A stretch of 44,831 nt of DNA from a virus, in IMG/VR virus record IMGVR_UViG_3300025101_000045, positions 1 to 44,831 of that record; one strand, written 5' to 3'. Below are positions 22,176-30,058 of the stretch, one piece after another (within the stretch, counting starts at the first letter, position 1; the number at the start of each line of letters is the position of its first letter). The notes below the pieces were generated by a model, which did no database searches, was not told where the DNA came from, and saw nothing but the letters and a program-made list of their open reading frames with translations. A program made the translations under genes and the position numbers.

Positions 22176-22827
22176 TAGGTGGTATTGAATGACTGTGATT
22201 TAAAAGTACTCCGGGAGGATTCGTTACGAGAACATCGTCACAAATGACTTTATATTTGCTGGTCGGATCCCACACTATGCCCTCCTTTGCTAAGGTTCCA
22301 CAATGCTTCAATCTTGAAATTTCATAGTCAAGCACCCTTAAGTTTAACTGTGCCTTCCTGAGAGCTATTTCAGTGGCAGCAGCATCCTTACAAAGAGACA
22401 TCATCTGCTTGTCCAGTGGTCGACTCCATTGAGCCGTTACACCGAGATTGAGGGAATAGTTATCCTTCTGCAAGGTTTGTACTGTCTTGTACCAAAGAAT
22501 ATCGCCAGGGTTGTCTGGAGCTCCGTCACCATCAATATCTCGAACGTCGTATACTGGATCCTCGTATGTTTCGAAAAATGGCTTTTTAATATTTGCCGAA
22601 CGCCCAACATAAGGAGATATTGTTAACGTTTCTGATTGACAAACCACACCATTAGTAAATGCTGACTGCATAAAATTTCCTGTCAGGACTTGGTATGCAT
22701 TCACATTTGCTTGACCGGAAGAGTTAGCCACCGGATTAGACGTAGCCGATATACCTCCTACATCACTCGCCTTGACGATAGGACAAAAAGGGATTAGCAT
22801 TAATATGCTAAGAACCCTTGGTATCAC
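21982..22827 (-). CDS. Conserved secreted cyanophage protein with Ser-rich tail, 281 aa
   Basis: GTG start at a GTGA overlap with the upstream gene gives a signal peptide (VIPRVLSILMLIPFCPIVKA). The mature part has GGISATSNPVANSSGQANVNAYQVL, a Cys-containing domain and SRLKHCGTLAKEG, as in T4-like cyanophage relatives. The last ~65 residues are Ser/Glu-rich (QVSSESSSGSTSSLSSSEA) and are encoded opposite the Lys-rich end of the plus-strand gene. A longer upstream frame exists but overlaps the neighbour. Confidence 0.72.
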   Translation of the reverse strand: MIPRVLSILMLIPFCPIVKASDVGGISATSNPVANSSGQANVNAYQVLTGNFMQSAFTNGVVCQSETLTISPYVGRSANIKKPFFETYEDPVYDVRDIDGDGAPDNPGDILWYKTVQTLQKDNYSLNLGVTAQWSRPLDKQMMSLCKDAAATEIALRKAQLNLRVLDYEISRLKHCGTLAKEGIVWDPTSKYKVICDDVLVTNPPGVLLNHSHSIPPITFDSSSDQASSLEPTESSQVSSESSSGSTSSLSSSEALQPSLSTVEEVGPLGPPLELRLQLSK

Positions 22828-23312
22828 TGAGAAAACACGGAAACCGATTCTATCGTTGTGTCCGTCTCTATGGTCCTCGTTATGGTCGTGCGATTTTGGA
22901 GTCCGGGTCCAGAATAACTGGATTGAAATTGGAATGCGGCTCCCGGTTGAGTCAGAGTCCAGTTCGGTTTGTTTTGAACGTCCAGACCTGTCCATTTAGT
23001 CGTAATGCCTGACGCAGCAGTTGTATTTGTATTGATTATGGCAGATGGCTCAATAGATGCACCATTTAAAGAAATACCTGTGCCACTTACCGTATACTGC
23101 CAACCGGTGGCAAAATCCTCTGACACTATCGCCTCAGATATCACAGATCGCGACGTTGTCGTTTGGGTGAGCTGACCGGACGAAAAATTTGGTACTACCG
23201 GAACCGCACCTGCAGGTATGGCAAAGACACCCGCCGCAATTACGACATACTTTAATTTCGATATGACGCCAGCAATCGGGGCAGCCAGTCTCTCGGATGC
23301 ATGAGTAGACAT
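22824..23312 (-). CDS. Secreted cyanophage-cassette protein, 162 aa
   Basis: Hydrophobic signal-like segment at residues 24-36 (KYVVIAAGVFAIPAGAVP) followed by a beta-rich Ser/Thr domain (SGTGISLNGASIEPSAIINTN). Its neighbours have counterparts in T4-like cyanophages. Ends in a 4-base overlap with the next gene. A second reading frame at 23134-23319 overlaps its start. Confidence 0.65.
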   Translation of the reverse strand: MSTHASERLAAPIAGVISKLKYVVIAAGVFAIPAGAVPVVPNFSSGQLTQTTTSRSVISEAIVSEDFATGWQYTVSGTGISLNGASIEPSAIINTNTTAASGITTKWTGLDVQNKPNWTLTQPGAAFQFQSSYSGPGLQNRTTITRTIETDTTIESVSVFSQ

Positions 23313-23319
23313 ATGACAT

Positions 23320-23850
23320 CTACTTCACGTTAAGAGTAGATATAAATTGTCCAATCGCCGTAGTACCCGCGCCACCGGCAGTTAAAGACGTGATTGTTCC
23401 ACCAGCTAAACTCGATACTCCACCAGCCAAGGTGCCTTTAGTACCTCCGGCAAACGTGGTGGTGCTTCCGAAAGCCGGAATGGACTGTACCTGACCGGTG
23501 GTTGTCGACACAGTTGAACCGGCGTTTATTGCAGGTATGGCGTCTCCCTGGAGCCAACTTTCGCTAAAACTGAACTGATTTCCGGTGGTATTAATATCGT
23601 ACGTACCAGCCTTCATCGTCGATGCTGCAGTAGCTGATCCGGCTGTTAAGCCTCCAAATACATCGCTATTACCAGCTCCAACTTTAATATTTGTACCAGA
23701 CACGCTATATGTTGAACCCAGCCTAGATGCAACTGAACTGGCCCCATCCACGGTGAGCTGAACCGAAGAACTCAGACTATGAGTGATATCTGCCATCGCA
23801 GGTGCTGCAACCGATGCAAGTAACAGCGCTGGTAAAACTATGCGCTTCAT
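23320..23850 (-). CDS. Secreted Gly/Ser/Thr-rich cyanophage protein, 176 aa
   Basis: Clear signal peptide MKRIVLPALLLASVAAPAMA with Ala-x-Ala cleavage before DITHSLSSSVQLTVDGA, a start I recall from T4-like cyanophages. The rest is a low-complexity beta-type sequence rich in Gly, Ser and Thr, suited to an extracellular or virion surface protein. The region is richer in G+C than neighbours. Confidence 0.75.
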   Translation of the reverse strand: MKRIVLPALLLASVAAPAMADITHSLSSSVQLTVDGASSVASRLGSTYSVSGTNIKVGAGNSDVFGGLTAGSATAASTMKAGTYDINTTGNQFSFSESWLQGDAIPAINAGSTVSTTTGQVQSIPAFGSTTTFAGGTKGTLAGGVSSLAGGTITSLTAGGAGTTAIGQFISTLNVK

Positions 23851-23886
23851 AGAAAGAATTCAAATGTCTCTCTCTATAGTAGGTAA

Positions 23887-24024
23887 TTATTTTTTCTTAC
23901 AGATTTGCTTCTCTTGCCAATGTTGCATGCGATACTGTTGTCTAATAATCTCTTGACAATGCTCGCAAGAGCACTCCTCTTGATGCAGATAATTACTTTT
24001 TATTCTTTGATCCTGTGTGTCCAT
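23887..24024 (-). CDS. Cys-cluster microprotein, 45 aa
   Basis: Minus-strand frame from ATG 24024 that overlaps the previous gene by 32 bases. Product starts MDTQDQRIKS and has CSCEHC in the middle (CxCxxC), then a charged helix and ends CKKK. The four Cys could bind zinc or iron. Too short for most gene callers. Moderate support. Confidence 0.5.
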   Translation of the reverse strand: MDTQDQRIKSNYLHQEECSCEHCQEIIRQQYRMQHWQEKQICKKK

Positions 24025-24256
24025 GAGCAATACCTAGTTCGTGCATCTTGGAATGTTCATCAATAGTATCTCTTAACTCTTTCTTTCCTGCTCCCAATGT
24101 GAAGTAAAGCCCATATGCGACCAAAGATAAAACTACTAATCCGAAAAATAATATAAAACCTTGGTCAGGAGTTAAATGAAAATGAGGAATCATAGGCTGT
24201 TTTTCCCATGTTCCAGGTAAGGAATAAACAGAAGGTATAGAGAGTAAAAGCGTCAT
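23993..24256 (-). CDS. Single-pass membrane protein, 87 aa
   Basis: N-terminal hydrophobic stretch, then FILFFGLVVLSLVAYGLYFTL (about residues 33-54) as a membrane helix, then a charged tail (KKELRDTIDEHSKM) ending in lysines. Overlaps its upstream neighbour by 4 bases (ATGA). With the next two genes it may form a lysis or membrane cluster. Confidence 0.65.
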   Translation of the reverse strand: MTLLLSIPSVYSLPGTWEKQPMIPHFHLTPDQGFILFFGLVVLSLVAYGLYFTLGAGKKELRDTIDEHSKMHELGIAHGHTGSKNKK

Positions 24257-24465
24257 AAATAAGCCTTAGAGATGTTAGTTGCAAACCCTATAAGAGTAAC
24301 GCCAGCGGCTAATACTGCTGCGGCACCTATGACCCATTTTTCTACAGCCTTAAGCCGTTCACGTAACTCATCCTGTTTTTCTTCCAGTCTTTCGATCTTT
24401 AGAGCTTGTACTGTAAGACGAGTCTCTTGAGACGCATCAACATTTGAATGATTTTCGCAGGTCAT
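24253..24465 (-). CDS. XhlA-like coiled-coil and membrane protein, 70 aa
   Basis: Residues 15-43 form a coiled coil (TRLTVQALKIERLEEKQDEL) and residues 45-63 a membrane helix (WVIGAAAVLAAGVTLIGFA). This is the hemolysin XhlA layout found in phage lysis cassettes. Overlaps both neighbours by 4 bases. Confidence 0.65.
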   Translation of the reverse strand: MTCENHSNVDASQETRLTVQALKIERLEEKQDELRERLKAVEKWVIGAAAVLAAGVTLIGFATNISKAYL

Positions 24466-24902
24466 GATTTTTTAGAAGAATTAACAACATCTGCACCTAA
24501 GATTTTAATCGGAGTTTCTACGCGAATTGTTTGGAAACCACCCCCTGTATTCATTAAGGCCAACATCTCCTTTTTGCTTAGAGGCTTATCATCGCCACTA
24601 GCGTCATACGTTCCATCACCTTTCTTCTTAGCACTCTTATCCAGGCCAAAACTTGCGAGCGAAGAAGCCAAGAGCGACGCCGGGAAAGTTATATCCTGCT
24701 TTTCCCCTGACGTCAACCCAGGAATCTCTGGCAAATAATTTAAGGTCACTAGTGCCCCGGACCAAGCAACTACTACCAGTCTCACTAGGACTGAGATGTA
24801 CTCAAACTGTTCGTCTTTATCGTCTACCTTCTCCTTGATCTTTTGAAAAATGCTCTTCTTCTCTTCCGCTTTTGGAGCTTCCTTATCTGCCGTAATAGCC
24901 AT
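24462..24902 (-). CDS. Conserved cyanophage membrane protein, 146 aa
   Basis: Charged N-terminus, then VLVRLVVVAWSGALVTLNYL (about 38-58) as a membrane helix, then GLTSGEKQDITFPASLLASSLASFGLDKSA and a C-terminal FQTIRVETPIKILGAD. I recall this pattern from T4-like cyanophages. Possibly a holin-type or membrane-scaffold protein; unproven. Confidence 0.7.
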   Translation of the reverse strand: MAITADKEAPKAEEKKSIFQKIKEKVDDKDEQFEYISVLVRLVVVAWSGALVTLNYLPEIPGLTSGEKQDITFPASLLASSLASFGLDKSAKKKGDGTYDASGDDKPLSKKEMLALMNTGGGFQTIRVETPIKILGADVVNSSKKS

Positions 24903-24936
24903 TTCATTTTTCTAATCTACATTAATAGTAGACGTT

Positions 24937-25110
24937 TTAAGTTGGGTAGTACGCAGGGACTAATGTACCTCTATCGTCATCGTCGTCATCGTCGTCCTTG
25001 AAAGGTAATTCACCCAGCATAAGAATGCTAACGATGAATACAGATATAACAGGTAGAAATGGAAATAGAAAAGCTAATTGAAGTGTTGACGGGTCAGCTA
25101 GTTCGTTCAT
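24937..25110 (-). CDS. Membrane peptide with Asp run, 57 aa
   Basis: ATG at 25110 gives MNELADPSTLQLAFLFPFLP, a membrane helix (residues 10-33), then FKDDDDDDDDRGT and a short tail. The upstream 18 codons in frame are basic and belong to the gene that overlaps it. Possible holin-like peptide; role unknown. Confidence 0.55.
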   Translation of the reverse strand: MNELADPSTLQLAFLFPFLPVISVFIVSILMLGELPFKDDDDDDDDRGTLVPAYYPT

Positions 25111-25258
25111 GAAGTTTGTTTTGTGCTTTGAGAGCTTTTTTAAGGATCTTGCGTGCTTGGTCACGAGTCACGCACTTCTCCGCCTTTTTATTAAGACGTA
25201 AAAGTTTTTGATGTTGTTTCTTAATGTTAGGCTTTTCTGTTTTCGTACTGATTCGCAT
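25094..25258 (-). CDS. Small basic protein, 54 aa
   Basis: The ATG at 25258 is 8 bases after GGAGG, so this start is preferred to the one at 25279. The product is strongly basic (KKQHQKLLRLNKKAEKC, KILKKALKAQNK), with one Cys. It overlaps genes on both sides. Function unknown; DNA binding or a structural role is possible. Confidence 0.6.
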   Translation of the reverse strand: MRISTKTEKPNIKKQHQKLLRLNKKAEKCVTRDQARKILKKALKAQNKLHERTS

Positions 25259-26147
25259 TAACCAAACCTCCTGCACCATAAAGTCCTAACAAGGCTCCTA
25301 GCGTACCACCTCCATATAAAGCAGCTTTTCTATAACGACCCATTACTGGAGGTCTCATTTGCTTAGCCTTATCTAGAGCCTGAGCTATATCATCAGCTTT
25401 AGCCATTGTTACAGATGGATCCGCAACTCCAGGAGCATTGCTAATGCTTCTCTTCATTAATTCAGCTTCCTGCTCAGGAGTCATTGCTCTTCGCTGAGCA
25501 TAAATTTGAGCCTCTTCAGCTTGTGAAGCCTGCTGAACTTCTGCTAAAGCTGCAAGTTGTTCAGGGCTTAACTTGTAAACACTATCTGGTGCTGCTCCAA
25601 GATCTCCTTGTAACTCTTTAATAACCGAATTGTAGACTTCACCTTGCAAAGTTTGTGGACTTATGTTTCTTTCTTTTAATCTTTCTTTTCTAAGACCTTC
25701 TTGCATTCGATATGATTCACTTCTATCTCTTGTCCTACCTGGATTCACATAATCTTCGTCAGGAGGAGTAGCAGTAGGAGTTACGTTCGTTGACTCAGGA
25801 GCATTCAAAGTAGAAGCTGGTGGCTTATTGACTAAAGCGTCAGCATCATATCCTTGCTGAGTTAACCTTTGTCTGATTTCTCCTTCCCCTACGTTGTCAA
25901 TAGCTGCTTGAACAAAGGCTTCTTCTCCTTGAGTAGAGAGCAATACATTTCGAACAACACTTTTAGCCGCTCCATCACCTGCTTTAGCGAGGATAACAAT
26001 ATCATTAAAAGCTCTTTTAGCAGCTTCGTCTCCTGCTATTAATCCAACTTTCAACAAGCCTAAAGAACCAGCGAGCCCTTTACGACCAGACATTGCCCAG
26101 TCGTCGGCAGCTTTTAATACTCGATCAATACCGCTGTTCGGATCCAT
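25227..26147 (-). CDS. Putative internal virion protein, 306 aa
   Basis: N-terminal helical region (DRVLKAADDWAMSGRKGLAG), a Pro/Thr linker, an Arg/Glu-rich coiled region, and a C-terminal Gly-rich hydrophobic stretch (AALYGGGTLGALLGLYGAGG). Composition suits an internal or ejected virion protein. Stop/start shared with the upstream gene (TAATG). No family recognised. Confidence 0.6.
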   Translation of the reverse strand: MDPNSGIDRVLKAADDWAMSGRKGLAGSLGLLKVGLIAGDEAAKRAFNDIVILAKAGDGAAKSVVRNVLLSTQGEEAFVQAAIDNVGEGEIRQRLTQQGYDADALVNKPPASTLNAPESTNVTPTATPPDEDYVNPGRTRDRSESYRMQEGLRKERLKERNISPQTLQGEVYNSVIKELQGDLGAAPDSVYKLSPEQLAALAEVQQASQAEEAQIYAQRRAMTPEQEAELMKRSISNAPGVADPSVTMAKADDIAQALDKAKQMRPPVMGRYRKAALYGGGTLGALLGLYGAGGLVNANQYENRKA

Positions 26148-26665
26148 TAGTAGTTATTGTATTGGTATCCTGGAGGTATGCTAGGGAGCAAAGGATTTTG
26201 CACAGGTACATCTTCAAAAGGTAAATTCATTTTCTGCATCCCTCCTGCTGCTTGCGGTATCAAATCTCCTGCCATTCCAGCTTGAGCTCCGTAAGGTATT
26301 ACTGGGATTCTTTGTATTGCTGGATTCAATATTCCGTCTACTGCCTCTGCTGCGTCTAATTCATCCTGAATAGCTTTTAATTCTGATCCTGAAGGACCGC
26401 CAAAGCCAACACCAAAGGGCTCACCACTTGCTTCTCTTGCATTCGTTAATCCTTCTGCTGTAACATTACCTTCTGAAGTTAAATTTGGATTGTTGTGATG
26501 AGCTAAAAGTTGAATACCTTCATCCTCCAAGGCTGAACCTCCCAATATACCTTCTACGTCCTCCGCAAAAGCATTCGGATCACCAGTCAGTTTGCTTGAC
26601 AACCAAGCCGCTAAAGCCCGTTGATCTTCCTCCGTATTACCGAAGCCTCCTGCAGCGAATCTCAA
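26147..26665 (-). CDS. Hypothetical structural-type protein, 172 aa
   Basis: TTG start, no Shine-Dalgarno site. Acidic N-terminal half (FAEDVEGILGGSALEDEG) and a Pro/Gly-rich C-terminus (PFEDVPVQNPLLPSIPPGYQ). No domain recognised; likely a virion protein by position. Confidence 0.55.
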   Translation of the reverse strand: MRFAAGGFGNTEEDQRALAAWLSSKLTGDPNAFAEDVEGILGGSALEDEGIQLLAHHNNPNLTSEGNVTAEGLTNAREASGEPFGVGFGGPSGSELKAIQDELDAAEAVDGILNPAIQRIPVIPYGAQAGMAGDLIPQAAGGMQKMNLPFEDVPVQNPLLPSIPPGYQYNNY

Positions 26666-26724
26666 GGTTCTAACAGATTACATTCATTCCCTATTGTAGT
26701 AGGTATTATGACATCACTCGTCTA

Positions 26725-27453
26725 CTATTGAGGTATAAACAAGTCTTTAGAAAAGAAATATCCTTTTTTATCTTTAAAACGATTTAATGGTGATTGATAT
26801 GTTTCTTCTGAAGGTAAATAATTAAACCAACCAGTCGCAATATATTTTGTTTCAGTAGGACTAACAATGCCACGATGAGTGTAAGTCCAGTCCACAGGCC
26901 ATATAACAGTCAACCCTTTTTGTGCTTTAAGCTTTAAGTTCTGATGAGCCCATTCCGTTCCTCCTCCATTGTGGACATTATTTAAATAAGTCATCCATGT
27001 TAGGTGACGAGTTACTGTTCTTGAATTCATTGAAGCCCTTTCACAGTGCCACCTGCGAAAACCTTCGTTTGGTTTATATTTTTGAATATTAAACATTTCA
27101 TAATGTGCATTACCCCATGGCTGATGAGCTAATTCGCAATTAGGAAATTTATGACAATAATCGTCTAAAACTTTATTTAATTCTTTATTAAAAATTTGAA
27201 TCCTTTTATCTGCAACATAATATGGTACTCCTAAATCAAGCGATTGTTTCCCCGATTTTTCTAATTTGTCATGACTAGTTTGACCAGCAAGTCTCCCTTC
27301 TCTTTTTAAGCATATCCAAGTACCTTTAGCGTCACTTGGAGTAGGAATCTTTGTTTCTCCTAAAGGAAATTCTTCAAAATATTCAATCAATCCATCGCAA
27401 ATATCTGGATCTATTTTTCTCCCATATAAAAATTCATGGTGAGTAAATTCCAT
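26725..27453 (-). CDS. 2-oxoglutarate/Fe(II) oxygenase (prolyl-4-hydroxylase-like), 242 aa
   Basis: Iron- and 2-oxoglutarate-dependent oxygenase. The metal motif reads RWHCERA (His-x-Glu, near residue 135) and YTHRGI (distal His, near 190), with TKYIATGWFNYL after it. RHLTWMTYLNNVHNGGGTEW is typical of the family. The ATG at 27453 is chosen because a longer start lies inside the terminator stem at 27456-27493. A second oxygenase lies at 29309. Substrate unknown; cyanophages often carry such enzymes. Confidence 0.8.
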   Translation of the reverse strand: MEFTHHEFLYGRKIDPDICDGLIEYFEEFPLGETKIPTPSDAKGTWICLKREGRLAGQTSHDKLEKSGKQSLDLGVPYYVADKRIQIFNKELNKVLDDYCHKFPNCELAHQPWGNAHYEMFNIQKYKPNEGFRRWHCERASMNSRTVTRHLTWMTYLNNVHNGGGTEWAHQNLKLKAQKGLTVIWPVDWTYTHRGIVSPTETKYIATGWFNYLPSEETYQSPLNRFKDKKGYFFSKDLFIPQ

Positions 27454-27455
27454 AT

Positions 27456-27493
27456 AAAAACCGCCCATACTTAGCACAGTATGAACGGTTTTT
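27456..27493 (-). terminator. Strong intrinsic terminator after the porin-like gene
   Basis: On the minus strand, AAAACCGTTCATACT pairs with AGTATGGGCGGTTTT (15 base pairs, two G-U), loop of six bases, then TTTTT. It ends 3 bases before the 2OG-oxygenase ATG. The plus strand also has a T-run, so it could work both ways. Confidence 0.85.
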
Positions 27494-27509
27494 AGTGAAA
27501 ATCTATAAT

Positions 27510-27881
27510 TTAGAAGCTGTACTTAACACCTAGCTTTCCACCAGAACCAAAGTTTTCTTCTTCTTCACCTGTGAGGAAAGATACTTCACCGTAGATATCT
27601 GTAGAATCAGATACTGCAATGCTTCCGCCAGCTTTTCCTGAAAGACGAGTTTCAGTGTCTTCGTCCTTAACAGCTACGAATGCTGGACCACCTTGTACGT
27701 AATAAGAGACCTTACCAGTATCATTAGCACCTGCATAACCTATATGAAGGTCTGTTGTGGCGTTTGTGTACTTTTTATCTGTCCAACTTCCGTTAGTTTC
27801 AGCGTTTATATAAGGACCTGCAAGAGTAGCAGGAGCAGCTATTAAAGTTAAAGCAGCAGCGCTATAAAGAGTCTTTAGCAC
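27510..27881 (-). CDS. Porin-like outer-membrane beta-barrel protein, 123 aa
   Basis: Signal peptide MLKTLYSAAALTLIAAPATLA, then GPYINAETNGSW and alternating beta strands (TTDLHIGYAG, VSYYVQGGPAFVAV, KAGGSIAVS, DIYGEVSFLTG) ending GKLGVKYSF with terminal Phe, the mark of outer-membrane barrels. I recall this in T4-like cyanophages. Predicted to sit in the host outer membrane or virion; role unknown. A terminator follows. Confidence 0.7.
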   Translation of the reverse strand: MLKTLYSAAALTLIAAPATLAGPYINAETNGSWTDKKYTNATTDLHIGYAGANDTGKVSYYVQGGPAFVAVKDEDTETRLSGKAGGSIAVSDSTDIYGEVSFLTGEEEENFGSGGKLGVKYSF

Positions 27882-27955
27882 GAAATAAGTTTTTGTAATA
27901 ACATTTCTTATTTTATATACAAAATGTAATGTTTTAAGAGGCTTGTGCCAGTACG

Positions 27956-28201
27956 TTAGCCTGATGTTTGCTTTTCCTTGCTATAGAAATCTTTCATTAT
28001 TGCTTTCATTTCTGTAGGTAAAGGATAATGCCTTAATAAAGTTCTCGCTTCTCTTCTGACTTCTAAAGGAATCCTTGGAGTTTCCTTGGGTGATGTTAAT
28101 CTTAAAAGATAGTCTCTTGTTGAGACAACAGCAGTAATTTTTTGATCATTACTACTAATAGGAATCCTTTCAGGGACAGGAGGATATTGTCTAAGCTTCA
28201 T
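27956..28201 (-). CDS. BPSL0761-like small protein, 81 aa
   Basis: ATG at 28201 starts MKLRQYPPVPERIPIS. The core VVSTRDYLLRLTSP and PLEVRREARTLLRHYPLP resembles the BPSL0761 family of short proteins of unknown function (ReFL.eL..., LLRHYP). Upstream frame extension overlaps the neighbouring gene, so the ATG at 28201 is preferred. Confidence 0.55.
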   Translation of the reverse strand: MKLRQYPPVPERIPISSNDQKITAVVSTRDYLLRLTSPKETPRIPLEVRREARTLLRHYPLPTEMKAIMKDFYSKEKQTSG

Positions 28202-28460
28202 CGTATTCAAGGCTAACAGGTCTAGCAATATTAGATGCTTTTATTTGATCTCTTGTTTTTTCGTCATGCCATAAATCTACTTGACGTTCTATCTCTTGCA
28301 TCCCTACATGCTTAGCGTAAGTCTCGGCTAATCCTGTATACGTATTTCTTTTAGGAATAGGAGCATTATTTCTTTTATATAAATCATATAAATAACTCAT
28401 AAAATCAGATCTATTCTGATTATTCCTTACCCTACGTCGAGGGTTCATGCTGTCAGCCAT
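28191..28460 (-). CDS. Hypothetical protein, 89 aa
   Basis: Basic N-terminus (MNPRRRVRNNQNRSD), then DFMSYLYDLYKRNN and a charged helical part. No domain recognised. The 3' end overlaps the BPSL0761-like start by 11 bases. Confidence 0.6.
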   Translation of the reverse strand: MADSMNPRRRVRNNQNRSDFMSYLYDLYKRNNAPIPKRNTYTGLAETYAKHVGMQEIERQVDLWHDEKTRDQIKASNIARPVSLEYDEA

Positions 28461-28506
28461 CTTAAGAAATCGTGTCTTTAAAGATTAGCTGAGAATTCGA
28501 AAGAAG

Positions 28507-29283
28507 CTAGCCTCGTCCAAGTAATCCACTTCCTCCTAGAACTCTACCTATCAAAGCTGCAGATCTCATTTGACCTTCTTTTTCTTCATCACTCCTGTCT
28601 GCATTGTCACGTTCTAAAGCTGCTTTGACTGCTGTAATTCCAGTAGGTGACCCCATCCTTGGCTTATCTATCTTTGGCTTCTCGTCGCTCACTGGGGGCA
28701 GATCTCTGTCAGGTATAGGCATAGGTCTAACCATGTCATCTTCTGGTGGCCTTGTCTTTCTGTATTCTTCAGCTTCTTTAGATCCTTTGATCGCACTATA
28801 AACTTGATCTCGATCCATCTTTCCTGACTTCAACTCATTAGCCCAGTAATCAAAGCCTTCAGTATCAGCTTCTCTTCCTAGGTTATTTCTGTAAGCATCA
28901 GTTAAGAAATTTTCCACAACGCCGCTATATTCGTCTGACCTACGAAGATTGCCTATAACATCGTCTTTAGTAGCTCTACCGCTACGAATTTCATCTCCCC
29001 AGTACTTTTTACCTTCATCATCTATCTGTCTATCTAAATTTCTTAGGTATGCATTGTTTAGGAAAATGTCAACTTCGTCCATTTCAGGAGGCTTAGGTCT
29101 TCCTTCTCCTGGATAGTCTGGTCGACCAGGCTTCTTAGGACGAGGCAGACCAGGCTCGTATGGAGGCATTTCATCTCCAGGGCCGTACTGATCTTCTCCC
29201 CTAGGTCTACTTGGCATTCTTCCCTCCCCTGGAACCCCATCAGGAAAATAAGGCAATCCTATAGGAGGTAAAATTGTCGACAT
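28507..29283 (-). CDS. DUF4214 repeat protein, 258 aa
   Basis: Two DUF4214-like units (about residues 73-115 and 122-170): FLNNAYLRNLDRQIDDEGKK then YWGDEIRSGRATKDDVIGNL, and FLTDAYRNNLGREADTEGFD then YWANELKSGK. A Pro/Gly/Arg-rich N-terminal linker precedes them. Probably a tail or baseplate protein, related to 15702-16463 and 38505-40355. Confidence 0.75.
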   Translation of the reverse strand: MSTILPPIGLPYFPDGVPGEGRMPSRPRGEDQYGPGDEMPPYEPGLPRPKKPGRPDYPGEGRPKPPEMDEVDIFLNNAYLRNLDRQIDDEGKKYWGDEIRSGRATKDDVIGNLRRSDEYSGVVENFLTDAYRNNLGREADTEGFDYWANELKSGKMDRDQVYSAIKGSKEAEEYRKTRPPEDDMVRPMPIPDRDLPPVSDEKPKIDKPRMGSPTGITAVKAALERDNADRSDEEKEGQMRSAALIGRVLGGSGLLGRG

Positions 29284-29308
29284 CTGTAATCATAAGGTCT
29301 ATTAATCT

Positions 29309-30010
29309 TTAATTTAGCATGAATTCTTTTCCTAAAAATTCATGACAAGGACATTTAAACCTAGGAACATAGTTGATGTTTACTACATATCTAGCCTTTG
29401 CATTACTAGTGGTTGTACCTGCATGCTTAACTGAATTAGGAAAATAGACTAATCGATTAGCAACGCTTTTAACTTTGTCTCCTTTGTCTCCATTTCGATC
29501 TAGGAAGCGTGTATAACCATCACAAGTATTGACGTAGAAACAAGCATTCATCATATGATTAAATTCATCTCCATCACCTACCCTGTCTTGGTGATAGCCT
29601 AATTCGACGACTTTAGAACTATTGAAAGTTGCATTAATTTTAATTCTGATTAGAGCTAAAGGATTAAGGATATTGCACAAAGACTTCATCAGAGAATGAT
29701 ATAAATGAATGCGAGCTATGAATGCCTCATTCATTTCGCCAAAGTAAATATTTTGCAAGGGATCACCTAGTAATATGATGTTCCCTTGGAGGTTATTTAA
29801 TTCACGGTCAGCTTCACAAACACGTATATTTTTCCCATATTCTTTATTTTTATACAAGTCAGGCGCTCCAGCCGTTTTAGTGCTTATAGTCCATTCAGGT
29901 TTTCCAGACATGAAAAACCCTTGAAAATCTTCAAAGATATCTAGTGGTACCGCATTGTCAACAACAGCATATTTCTGTTCTCTATTACAAAAAACTTCAA
30001 GTTCTTCCAT
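29309..30010 (-). CDS. 2-oxoglutarate/Fe(II) oxygenase, 233 aa
   Basis: Metal motif YHQD (His-x-Asp, about residue 144) and VKHAGT (distal His, about 201), followed by ARYVVNINY (2-oxoglutarate Arg). Typical FYVNTCDGYTRFLDRNG strand between them. Distinct from the oxygenase at 26725, which has His-x-Glu. Substrate unknown; could modify a tail or host protein. Confidence 0.8.
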   Translation of the reverse strand: MEELEVFCNREQKYAVVDNAVPLDIFEDFQGFFMSGKPEWTISTKTAGAPDLYKNKEYGKNIRVCEADRELNNLQGNIILLGDPLQNIYFGEMNEAFIARIHLYHSLMKSLCNILNPLALIRIKINATFNSSKVVELGYHQDRVGDGDEFNHMMNACFYVNTCDGYTRFLDRNGDKGDKVKSVANRLVYFPNSVKHAGTTTSNAKARYVVNINYVPRFKCPCHEFLGKEFMLN

Positions 30011-30058
30011 TGGTTTTTTACAAACCTTAGCAATTAACTTCTTATGTTGCTTTTTAAA

